Positions 23,470 through 34,900 of a stretch of DNA of 64,000 nucleotides are shown here, one piece after another; the first letter of the stretch is position 1; each line of letters begins with the position of its first letter. This stretch comes from Ailanthus altissimus. Taxonomy: Eukaryota; Streptophyta; Magnoliopsida; Sapindales; Simaroubaceae. A program made the translations under genes and the position numbers. The notes under the pieces were generated by a model. It was not told the origin of the DNA. It made no database searches and saw only the letters and a program-made list of their open reading frames with translations. The stretch is from contig OX327683.1 in NCBI GenBank assembly GCA_946807835.1, positions 3,539,001 to 3,603,000 on the forward strand, read 5' to 3'.

Positions 23470-25285
23470 TATTAGAATTTGGTGATTTAAAATTAAAGAT
23501 AAATTTGATTTTCAGTTGGAGACTAGAAAGAGTCAACATGTGGTCAAGAACACAAAGATCGGACAAAAGAGGTGCGAAATGGAAAGTTAGATACGTGGGA
23601 GGTGTGGAAACATAATTGGGGGATATTATTATATATGAACATCGTGGCATTAATTGCTCAACACTACAATACCAATTTTAAAAAGCCCAACATTGCATCG
23701 ATGGCTTTGGAATGTTATAGTGTTGGTTTAAAGTCGCATTTGCACCACAGCAGTAGACCTTGGCGTCGCAGCTTTACCTATTCGAGAAAATTTCTATTTG
23801 GTTCTAATTATATATTTAAGTCGATTTTGGACTTCCTAATTATATAGAATCTTATTTAAACTGTATTTATGGTTTACAGGATCAATATCAATACTAAATA
23901 AACCCTTGTAACCCCTTATAATTCTTTTAGCATCAAAGATATAAACAAGAGAGAAAATAAAAAGCTTAGGTTACACTTGATTGCTTTGAGTGCATAGGAT
24001 AGTGTGATATAGATCTTGGAAGCTATTGGGTAATTAGTATTCTTTGTATCTCTCGTGGGGATTCATTGTGTACAAAAGAATGGAATAAAATTGTTGAAAA
24101 ATTGGTGATTCAACAATCTTGATTGGACAAGAATTGAGATGAATACCAAAGTGGAGAGTCACAAGAAGTCTAAAACGTGTGGGACACATATGAAGAAGTC
24201 TAGGACGTGTAGGACACGAAGGGGGAAGTAAAACGGGACTCAAAGACGCGAAGGAAACGAAGAAATTACAGGGGAGCTGCCAGCGCCGCGGCGCTTAACA
24301 CAGAAGACCAACGCCGCAGCGCTGGGTCTTTAGCGCCGCGGCAATGGGCTTGAGAAGGGCCAGCGCCGCAATGCCCAGACGCGTCAGAATGTCCGTTTTG
24401 GTTTGGGATTTCAAGTTTTTGAAAGTTTTGGACTTCTAAAATAAGTGGACTCTTACTCCAACAAGGAATATGGTTAGTAGGCACGAAGTATACCCTATAT
24501 AAACACTTGTAAACCTTTGTTTAAGATTAAGCATTTAAGATTTCAAGATGTAATCATAAGAGATAATATAGGAGTTAGGTAGGCACTAAGTGCGTGGTGC
24601 ACTGGGGTGTAACCTTTGGGGAGTATTTTTTTTTAGGTTCTTTGAGTGAATAAAAGAGAAACACCATAGATCTTTTTGGCTTAGATGCTCAGGCTATTCT
24701 TGTGTTCCTTATAAAAATCTCTTATGATGAGATACTAAAAGGTCTTAGGGACTCATGGTGATCAAGGGTAGATACTTAGAGGTCTCTATGGGAGATACTA
24801 AGGGGTCTTGTGGGATCATTGATGATGTAAGAAGATACTTAGTGATCTATATCAATAATAAGAAGCTGGATCATGGATCCTTCGTAGACGTAGGTAATTT
24901 TGGGCCGAACCACGTATATCTCGTGTCTTGTTGATTGGTTTATTTTCTTTATCTTTATTGGTATGTTAATCTTATGTGTTCTTTCTTATAATATCAAGTT
25001 ATGATTTTTCGCTGCGCATAAAGTAAAAGGGGTATCAAAGTTGTAGCTTAGTTGATGCCATAGGGGTGTCAAATTTAAGTGAATGGCTTGATATCCGCAA
25101 CAAAAATAAATTAAGATCCTAAGATCTACCATGAACGTAGACGGTTATTATCGAGCCACATAAATTGATTGTGTGCTTTTCTTTGGTGTGATTGTTATCT
25201 CTTTAATTATATGATCTTTATTGTTCTTGATTGCTTGTAAGTGAAAGACTTCCATAAAGTGTTAAGGGTAGTAAAAATTTCAATA
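23470..25285 (+). repeat. 3' LTR of second copia element, split by E2
   Basis: 23470-24091 plus 25103-25285 aligns with the 5' LTR. Preceded by the purine-rich tract. Interrupted by solo LTR E2. Confidence 0.75.
24092..25102 (+). mobile_element. Solo LTR E2 with perfect TSD
   Basis: 1,011 bp, TGTTGAAAAATTGG...ATATCCGCAACA, flanked by AAAAT on both sides (24087-24091 and 25103-25107). Same family as E1 (16172-17184): the outer parts align closely, but the centre (about 24265-24400) is a cluster of agcgccgcggcgct-like words absent from E1. TATA ccctatataaacac near 24492. Confidence 0.9.
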
Positions 25286-25301
25286 ATGACATTAATATTT
25301 T

Positions 25302-25494
25302 AATAACGCTACATATCCCAAATTAATATTTTAATTTTTTCATTCCAAGTAATTTTTGTCATTTATTTATTAGATGACAAGTACGTGTGATTATGTATTC
25401 TAAAAATTATTAATATTTACCATCTAATTGATTATTGATACATTACTTAGGATAGAAAATTTTGGGTTATTAATTTGGGATACATAGAATTACT
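25302..25494. mobile_element. MITE-like inverted-repeat element
   Basis: Left end aataacgctacatatcccaa pairs with the right end ttgggatacatagaattact; the shared core is catatcccaaattaat. About 193 bp, no ORF. The terminal word (aataa(c/t)gctaca) resembles the MITE at 14144. Confidence 0.6.
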
Positions 25495-25721
25495 CTAAAT
25501 GTTTTAAAAGTAGTATTAAATTTATAAAGTTTGATACAAATTTTAAATCTTAATTGATATGTCACTAATCAATGACTATCATGTGCGAGGTAGTTGTTAA
25601 GTTTTAATACTTATTGATATGATAGTTATATAACATCTATTAATAATTTGCACATCAAATACCACGTCTATTTAGTATTATTGATGTTCTACAATCACTT
25701 ACATAAAGAAATTTACTATTT

Positions 25722-26341
25722 ATCCCCTAATAGATTCTTTAACTACCAAAAACTCTCATAGTGTTTGGTAATATTTAAAAACTCATATGTTGTTATAATT
25801 GTAATAGTATAAATTAACTTTTGAGGTGTATAATAGTCTTTTTATTTAAAATATCAAATATTGCATTTATACAATACCAAACAATAACATTGCACTGTAT
25901 AACCAGTGAAATTAATATTATGTAATATAGTTCTAAATAGTTAATTAGTACTAGAAAAACAATAAATTTATATTGTGCTGCAGTTAATGACTTTTCTCTA
26001 TTTTTTAAATCAATATGATAACTGATATTGAATATTTACATTTTAACAAAAAAACAGACATCCGTAATAAATAATAATTCATAATATAATGAAGTCTTGA
26101 GTTATTCTTGTTAATTATTTGATATTATAAATATACTAATTTTACTATTTACACCGTGCATTTTTACTATTTAATATTATACAAATGTAATTGTTGATTT
26201 TTTAAATAAAAATATTGATATACACTCTAAAATTAATTTATATTATTACAATTATAACGGCAGAGAGGATTTTAAATATTATCAAACACTAGGCAAATTT
26301 TTTATAGTTAACGAATCTATTAAGAAGTAACAAAATGAATT
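25722..26341. mobile_element. MITE-like element with about 130-bp inverted repeats
   Basis: The inner arms are very similar: gtgtttggtaatatttaaaa (from 25761) against gtgtttgataatatttaaaa read back from 26289, continuing through ttataattgtaata and taaatta. Outside these, aatagattctttaacta and aatagattcgttaacta also pair, so the inverted repeat extends to about 25722 and 26341. No ORF. Superfamily unknown. Confidence 0.6.
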
Positions 26342-28006
26342 ATGCTAACATTATTGATTTTTTTTATTGATTAAAAATTTAAATGGAGGGGTAAATTAGT
26401 GGCTGCCTTATATTATTATTATTATTTTTTTTCATTAATTGATTCAGCTGCTGTAGCTATTTGGCTTTTGTGGTTTGCTTTTTATGTTTCTACTCAAATA
26501 TGTTTAGGATGTAACAGAATAATACAGCTTTTTAGTTGTTTTTCCTAATATAGGGCTTGTTTTTGTTGGGGGTAAATTGCACTGTTATTTGCTTTCATTT
26601 GTTGCTTAAACTTGATACAGTTACTATTTAACAAAACAAATCAACGAACAATACGTTAGGCTCCCGAATTGAGCGACTTGTTCACAAAGCCCAATAAGGT
26701 AACAATTCATGCAAATTAAAGAGAGGGAAAAAAAGTGATTAAGAGGGTGAGTTTTTTTCTTTTGGGTGCCAGATAAAGAGCAAACAATAAACATGATGAA
26801 CTCTAAGATTAGTTATCCCACTGTTTATCTAAAAAATATGGATTACAAACGACGATGGAAGCATTTGCTTATATGGCTTCATGATAAAATGTTTTGCCCC
26901 TAAAAATTTTTGGTTCGAATCTTCCTTCCTTCTATCAAATAAATAAATAAATATCTACGATGATGAAAGATCATAAGTGCAGACATTCGACCCAAAAAAA
27001 ATTGTGCATACATCCATAAAATTATGTTATTTTTGATGTCTTGCTTATATCAATGTCATTTTGATTCAAAAATGCTCTTAAAAAATGTTTTGGCTTGTCC
27101 ACACAAAATAATAATAATAATAATAATAAATAAATAAATAGATTCAAAAAAATGCTCTTAATATGTTTTTTTTAATTACTAAATCTCTCAAATTTTAAAA
27201 TTGATTAATTATGTCCTTTATGAGTATTTTACTATTATTTTCATCTTAAAATATATTTTTTGTTACTATTTTCATCTTTAAAATATGACCGTTTTTATAT
27301 GTAATTAATAATTTTTAAAATGTTAAAAACTTAATAAATAATTCAATAAAAACATAAAAACTAAAATGACAATTTCCACCTAAACAATGACTCATGATGG
27401 TTATTTAACTATTAAAGTTTTGTTAATTTAACTATGTAACTACATCCCAACCAAACAATAAACTATTTAACTATTAAAATTTTCTGAATTTCACATTAGA
27501 ACTTCTAAATCAAAGTTCGTAGGTCACATTTTAGATTTCGATTTCTAAAGTTTCAGATTAGTTTTTTTTTTAATTTTTTTTTTCAAAGTTCATGTTTACA
27601 ACAACAGCTATACACTCTGCACAATAATGAAAAACCCTAAAAAAATGAAACTGGGTATTAAAGTAAACATAGTAATGACGTGGAGTGCATCCGAGCTGGT
27701 TTTTTGTGAATTTACATTGAACTGTTTTGAATAAGGCAGGAACCTACTTACAAAGAATTTACAGAAACCCATAACTACTCCTAAAAGGCTAAGTTTTTTT
27801 TTTTTTTTTGGGGGAAAAAAAATGGATGCATTTATGCGGAAAATTAAAAAAGGCAAAACAGAGGCCAAGGGAAGTAAGTTACCACGCACCCTCACTCGAA
27901 AAGAAAAATAGAGGGCATCAAGTCGTTGCTTCCGTCAATCTTAGAAGCTACAATCTAAAACATCAGCTTCTGGATTTTTCTGAAAACAGGATGTGAATGT
28001 GGCAGA
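26342..28006. other. AT-rich DNA downstream of the PRAF gene
   Basis: Holds the unidentified 3'UTR and polyadenylation region of the minus-strand PRAF gene (nearest part, 27600-28006) and (aat)n/(aaat)n runs near 27105-27140. A possible tRNA-type B box (ggttcgaatct, about 26912) followed by A/T-rich repeats hints at a SINE, but no A box is convincing. Confidence 0.35.
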
Positions 28007-28960
28007 TCAATGAGCTAACCCTTCTCTCCCTATGCCTACAGTAGACTTGTCAAGCATGGAAACGTTGTATTGCTGATATATTCGAGCTCTGTTTGCTGCC
28101 CACCACTGTTCTGCTTGTTTCTCACTAAATCTCTTGCGACTGCACTCAGGAATAAAAACATTAATTGTTAGTCATCTTAGATGAGATGGGATCGTTACCT
28201 GAAAAATGTTTTATTTAATTTAGTAGCAGGATTATCTTCTGACTATATAAATTACAATATGTGCTGTCAGCAGAGAACCCAACACATGCTAAATTTACTA
28301 GTGACCAAGGTTAGAAGAAGAAGAATTTGATAATCAGAGCAACAAGCTAAAGTGAACCAATATAAAATGAGATTTATTGTCAATCTGCATTATTAACTTG
28401 TCTGTAAATGAGCAGAAGCTAGCAAAGGCACCATCAGCAACCCTAGAAACCTCAAAAAAGCGGACTTGTTTCCTGACATGCTAGAAGCACAGAACTTAAA
28501 AAATAAAAAGTTACAAAAATTCCTCTACTATGTATCAAGTTAAATCAAGATTTAGGTGGCATTCGATTATGAAATACCTGAAGCGGACACGCTTAAGATC
28601 TTTGATTCCTCCCGGCAAAGCAACTAGGGTAATATACACACCAGCCTCATCTTGCTCCACCCATTCATCACCCTGAGTGGGTTCAGATTTCACTGTCCTA
28701 TTTTTGCTCTTCGTTGTTGCTTCCAAATACGATGCTTCAGTTAGACTTGGTGTGCGATTATCATTGATGTCTGATCCACTAGAAATAACCAGATTGTTTG
28801 ATCCATTTGGAATTGATCCCTGGAAAGTCATGGGACTGCTCGGTTGCTCAATGGCTGAAGAAGATGCATCCTGAGCAGGAGTCGGGCTAGAATAACAAAA
28901 GGAGGGGGAACTGTTGTTTCTCACTGCTCCAACGGGTAACATTTCAGCCAAGTCTTTCAA
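28007..28960 (-). CDS. PRAF: PRAF exons 8 and 9: C-terminal BRX region
   Basis: Exon 8 (28960-28578) leaves two bases and exon 9 (28139-28007) supplies the third of a Ser codon, giving [18 protein letters not shown]. The BRX block starts [20 protein letters not shown] and ends [10 protein letters not shown]; the stop is TGA at 28007-28009. BRX domains mediate protein-protein contacts. Confidence 0.9.
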
Positions 28961-31900
28961 CTACCAAAAATCAAACATCATGATTTGAGTTAATTAAATC
29001 TAAGCAATCCTCTTAACTAGTTATATAGAACAATAATATCTGGCATAGAAGCAATAAAACAAATGAGGGGCTGCGATTAAGTAGATCTCTCATCATGACC
29101 ATAGGATCTTAAATGAGACAATACTAAAAGACAATAAAATTAGTTTTCTATTTTTTTCTTCCTTTTATCTCTTTCTAGTTCTTCACATTTTTGTGACATT
29201 CCAAAAGCGTTACATCGCATTGGATTGGATAATAAAAGTTGAATTGGACTGTAATGGAATGGAATGGATTGAAATGTATGAAATTTAATACATTTTGTGC
29301 TTTTAACCCAACTTAAGCCGAAAAACTCATTCAATGGTTACCGCTAACCGCTTTTGGTCCCAAATCATTGGGGTTTCTTTTTCAATAAACATTGGTTACA
29401 TTTCTTTATGTTATTTGTACGAGATTATTGAATGAGAAAAAGGATCCAATGACTTTGAAAGAATTGAACAAGAAACCATATGAGGTGAAAATCTCATATA
29501 CGATTCTGCAGAGGGACAATAAGGGTGAATTATTTGTCAACTCTTCCACTATCACCCCTAAAAAACCAAACTCTACCTTATGTAAAGTTACCAAAGTATG
29601 ATTAACCACTAGGTTTGAAATCACTAGGGTCCGATTTATCCCAATGGGAGCAAAACAATATGGTTTAAAATGCTACAGCTACGAATATAGTAAGCAAAAT
29701 CATACGAAAAAAAAAAGAAGGGTACAAAATAACCATAACAGATCTTTCAAATGGATATGAAGTGGTTGAGATTATCCTTCCAGGACCTAAACTTCGTGTT
29801 TCAGAGAGTCAATCTATCAAACTTGATCAACCATTAACAAGTAATCCTAATGTGAGTAGATTTGGTTAGTGTCACGGACCGTTCTCGAACCGTGCGGCCT
29901 TAGACGCGTTATGTGCTAAGCAGCCGAGAAAACCACACAATGAGAAGAAAAACAAGCACACCAAGTGTTTGCACGAATGCTCTCTATATTGCTGAAGAGA
30001 AAACAAAGCTATGAGATGAATTATACAAGTGAGGGTCTCCCCTTTATATACTAGCAGCCCTATACAATCGACAGCTGAGATCTAAACGATCTAACAGTGT
30101 ATATACAAGATGGAATAATATTCCCTAGAATATTCCTAAATGCCATCACACATCCTATGGAATTCTAATCAAGGTTAACAACCTTAATAAGTCACGGGCT
30201 TAGCCCGGCTCTTCACCCATGTCAGCGGGTCTTCTAGAAGCTCCGGCCCACGATCCATTCCAGCAACCCTTAAGGCCTCTAGGGGGCTTTGTTGCGCACC
30301 AAGTGTTCGAGGAAATGCTTGAGAACACTTGGGGCGTGACATTCTCCCCCACCAAAATCACGTGACGCCCTCGTCGCGTCTTCACTAGAAACTGCACACC
30401 TCGTTCTTCAATCTGCTGCTGTGTGCTCTTGTATTTCCAGTGTGCTCCAATATCGGGTACTCCTTTCCACTTGACAACATACTCGTGCCTTGGAGGTGGA
30501 TTTCTCTTCCGCACCATCCGTCCGTCCTGGATGAGTTTCGCTCCGTTGTCGTCCCATGCGGAAATCCCTAAAGGTCCCTATTTCTGCTCCATGTCTTCCA
30601 TACCCCCTCGGTATAGCTTCAAACAGCTCTCGGGAGACACCGGATGCAGCTGCTGTCTCGAAGGTATCCCCACCTTATGCGAGACATTGCCAATCCTCTC
30701 GGCAACAGGATATATCGGCCCCTCGTCCTTACGATCAAAGCCTTATGAAGTGGGCATGTTGTATTGCGTTGTGGTGGAAGTATCGTCTCCATCACCAAGA
30801 CCCCTGCACTATGCTTGACACGCCGCTGCTTATCCCTAACCCACTTCTTGTGCTGAAAACGCACATCATTTGATGCCTCGAGTTGCTGAGTGATACCCAC
30901 GCTCGCCAACTCCTTGAGCTGCCCCCGCAACTCATCTAATCCCAGTTGAGGCATCTGTACTGTAGTTGGCAACATCAACCCCAGTTGCAACTGTTTCCCA
31001 TGCTCGGTATCACCTGGATGTGGCTGCACCTGTGGTATGACAGTAGGTACGATCCCCTTGTGCTTCTTGAGAACTTCCGCAACCCCTGTTGGTAGCTTAC
31101 CCTTGCCCCTTGTCGCCTTATCATCCATCCCCCTCACTGTGGCTGGATATACTTCTCCTTTACGCTCAGCAACTCCCATAAGTTGGACAGCGGAAAGGAT
31201 TTTAGTGTTGGCTTTCGGCTGAGATTTCCCACCCTTGGGCTTGTCTACCGTCGGTATCATGTAAGGCCCTCCTTGCATGATGCACACATAGTCGTGTCGA
31301 GGAAGCGGCACCACATCGTACGGCCTTAAGAACTCCATACCTAACACCACATCGAAATCATCAAGAGGTGCTATAGAGAAATTTACCTCACCGCGCCATT
31401 TACCCAAGTGGATATTGACCCCTCGAACCACCCCATCCAGTGGCTAGGCCGCAGCATTCACTGATTTGAGGAACCCCTCCTCTCTTTCCACATAAAGTCC
31501 CGAGCGCTTTGCCACCGCACGTTTAATGAAGTTGTGCGTCACGCCCGTATCTATCAGCACTTAAGCCTTTATGCAGTTGATATAGGCTTCAACATACATG
31601 AACGCCTTTCCCGTTGGCATGCTGGTACGCCACTTGGCTTTCATTATGTTAAGCAGTTGCAAACACCCCATTTGACCCTGCTCGCAAGCCTCATGCGCCG
31701 TAACCATTACGTTGATAGTCCTTCTTCGGGCAGTCCTTGACCTAGTGATCCCCATCGCAAAGGAAGCAGCTTGTCTTCGGTCCATTCCCTCTATGGACGT
31801 TGCGCTTCTGCTTTTCCCATTTGGACGGCTTACTTTTCTCCTCCTCATCCTCCGGGGGCTGAAATTCCTTGGCCCCCCCACCTTTGCTGTGATTGGGTCT

Positions 31901-34900
31901 CGAATGCTTGGACTTTCTCGAGTCACCCTTACGGTAATCCATGAGCGTTTCTGCCAATGTTAGAGCGTTGGATATTCTGGTCACCCCGCGCCGCTTTAAC
32001 TCATTGGACGCCCATGTTTGCAACCCGTCCAGAAAATTGAACAACAAGTCCTCCTCGCTCATGTTGGGAATCTAGAGCATTAACAGGGAGTACTCCTCGA
32101 CATACTCGCTGATGGACTTGGTTTGCTTCAATTCCTTTAATCGCTTTCGAGCGTCGTGCGCTACATTCTTCGGATAGAACTAGCTCTTCAGCTCCCGTTG
32201 CAATTCTGTCCAGGTGTTGATTGTGCAAGTACCCTTGCGTATCTCCTCGCTTTTCTTGCGCCATCATAGAATTGCATGGTCAATAAGATATAAGGTTGTG
32301 GTATTTACCTTGTCTTCGTCCCGCACGCCCATGGCGTCGAAGTATCTTTCCATCTGCCAAAAGTAATTATGTAGCTCCTTAGCGTTCCGCTTGCTGCTGA
32401 ACTCCTTCGGTTTAGGAGCCTCCATTCTTGGCGCCCCTTGAGCAGCAATAGGCCCATTCGCCACTGCTCGCTTGCACAGCACCACGTCCTCCTTGACAGT
32501 ATCAAACCCTCTACGCAGCTCCTCCATTTGGGCTTGAAATTTGTCAAAGGTGACATATACATTCTCTTGAAAAGCCTTGATCTAGTCACGCTGCCGATCA
32601 GCGTAACTCTTGATGGATGTGTCGATGAGGGAACACAGCTCGTCCCCTTGAGTTTCGAGACCCACCTCGATCTTCTCTACTTGCTGCTCCAGCTCTTTCC
32701 CGAGTCACCCTTGCGGTAATCCATGAGCGTTTCTGCCAATGTTAGAGCGTCGGATATTCTGGTCACCTTGCGCCGTTTTAACTCGTCAGACACCCATGTT
32801 TGCAACCCGTCCAGAAAATTGAACAGCAAGCCTCCTCGCTCATGTTGGGAATTTAGAGCATTAACAGGGAGTAATCCTCGACGTACTCGCTGATGGACTT
32901 GGTTTGCTTCAATTCCTTTAACCGCTTTCGAGCGTCGTGTGCCACATTCTCCGGATAGAACTAGCGCTTCAGCTCCCGTTGCAATTCTGCCCAGGTGTTG
33001 ATTATGCAGGTATCCTTGCGTATCTCCTCGCTTTTCCTGCGCCACCATAGAATTGCATGGTCAATAAGATATAAGGTCGTGGCATTTACTTTGTCTTCGT
33101 CCCGCACGCCCATGGCGTCGAAGTATCTTTCCATCTGCCAAAAGTAATTATCCAGCTCCTTGGCGTTCCGCTTGCCGCTGAACTCCTTCAGTTTAGGAGC
33201 CTCCATTCTTGGCACCCTTTGAGCAGCAACAAGCCCATTCGCCACTGCTCGCTTGCACAGCACCACGTCCTCCTTGACAGTATCAAACCCTCTATGCAAC
33301 TCCTCCTCTTGGGCTTGAACTTTGTCAAATGTGGCGTATACATTCGTTTGAAAAGCCTTGATCCAGTCACGCTGCCGATCAGCGTAACTCTTGATGGATG
33401 TGTTGATGAGGGAGCGCAGCTCGTCCCCTTGAGTTTCGAGGCCCACCTTGATCTTCTCTACTTGCTGCTCTAGCTCTCCAAGGCGATCTGCCGCCTTCCC
33501 GACAGTGCCGCTGAGTGCTTTCACCATACTCCCCACATCCTGACCTGGATCTGCTAACTTATCGCGAGGGACACTGTCGTGCTTCTTAGCTTTGGGGTTC
33601 CGACCCCTCTCTTCAGTCAAATCCGATGGTACGCCGTCTTTCTCCATCTTTGAACCTACTCTGATACCAAATGTCACGGACCGTTCTCGAACTGCGCGGC
33701 CTTAGACGCGTTACGTGCTAAGCAGCCGAGAAAACCACACAAAGAGAAGAAAAACAAGCACACCAAGTGTTTGCACGAATGCTCTCTATATTGCTGAAGA
33801 GAAAACAAAGCTATGAGATTAATTATACCAGTGAGGATCTCCCTTTTATATACTAGCAGCCCTATACAATCGACGGCTGAGATCTAAACGATCTAACGGT
33901 GTATATACAAGATGGAATAATATTCCTTAGAATATTCCTAGATGCCATCACACATCCTATGGAATTCTCATCAAAGTTAACAACCTTAATAAGTCACGGG
34001 CTTGGCCCGGTTCTGCACGCATGTTAGCGGGTCTTCTAGAAACTTCGGCCCATGATCCGTTCCAACAACGCTTAAGGCCTCTAGGGGGCTTTGTCGCGCA
34101 CCAAGTGTTCGAAAAAATGCTTGAAAACACTTGAGGCGTGACATTAAACAAATGCCAAAATAATACTTTAAGATCCATTACGTGTCCATGGCCTTTTGTT
34201 GTTGTTATGGGATTATAGAATCATAATATACATAATGTACATTTTTATTAATTTTATTATTTTATCACTATTGCTTTTATATATTATTATTATTATTATT
34301 ATTTTGTTATTAAATTATTATTTTTACTAATAATTATCTAATATTATTTTATAAATGATATTTTTTTAGTTATTACAGTATTATTAGTATAACAAAATAA
34401 TTATTGTTTAATATTATTTTACAAATAATAATTTTAGTAGTATTCTATTATTATTATTATTCAATTATTTTATTTTATTAGTTAGTAGTATTATGATTAT
34501 TATAATGTTATAACTGCTATTACTATTGTTGTATTTAATATTATTAGATTACTTTTATAAAATTCTACTTTAATAATAATAATATCATTATGTAATATTT
34601 AAACTAACATTATTTTATTATTGAATATTATTGTATGTTTAAAATGATGTTATTTTATTAGATAATAATATTATTTAAATTAAAGTAATTTTATTTTAAT
34701 AATTATTACATAAAATAAAGTGTCCAATCTACCCTTGACCCTACCATCTGCAAGGGTCAATTTTTTCTATCATGGACTACTATTTTATATTTTTGTACAA
34801 CACAGTCCATTCTAATTTTATAGCCAAACATAGGCTAAAGAATTTTAGTACATACTCTTGAAATAATACAATACAGTGTGGGCTGCCACACAAACCCTAA

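Larger units (their letters stand above)
19866..25285 (+). mobile_element. Second copia element, internally deleted, with two solo LTRs inside
   Basis: 5' LTR 19866-20684; primer site TGGTATTAGAG at 20688-20698; gag split by solo LTR G; degenerate zinc knuckle and protease/gag-pre-integrase (22690-23150); then directly the polypurine tract caagaatggatt and the 3' LTR (23470-25285), which contains solo LTR E2. Integrase, RT and RNase H are gone. The TG start of each LTR has become TA. No clear target duplication. Non-functional. Confidence 0.8.
29870..34143 (-). mobile_element. Non-autonomous gag-protease LTR element in PRAF intron 7
   Basis: LTRs of 472 bp at 33672-34143 (5') and 29870-30341 (3'), TGTCACGCCC...GGTCCGTGACA on the minus strand. 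By eye about 29 differences between them (around 6%). The internal region encodes gag, zinc knuckle and protease, then jumps over RT, RNase H and integrase to a chromodomain-like tail. The gag contains a 781-bp tandem duplication. Flanks gttag/ttaaa give no clear target duplication. It sits in the same orientation as the PRAF gene, so its promoter and poly(A) signals could act in the pre-mRNA. Confidence 0.85.

Noticed and set aside
26840..26958. SINE or tRNA-derived repeat (B-box-like ggttcgaatct)
   Set aside because: No convincing A box at the right distance, no cloverleaf and no target duplication.
30423..30873. Two overlapping plus-strand ORFs of 131 and 105 codons
   Set aside because: Antisense shadows of the chromodomain-like tail of the intronic element.
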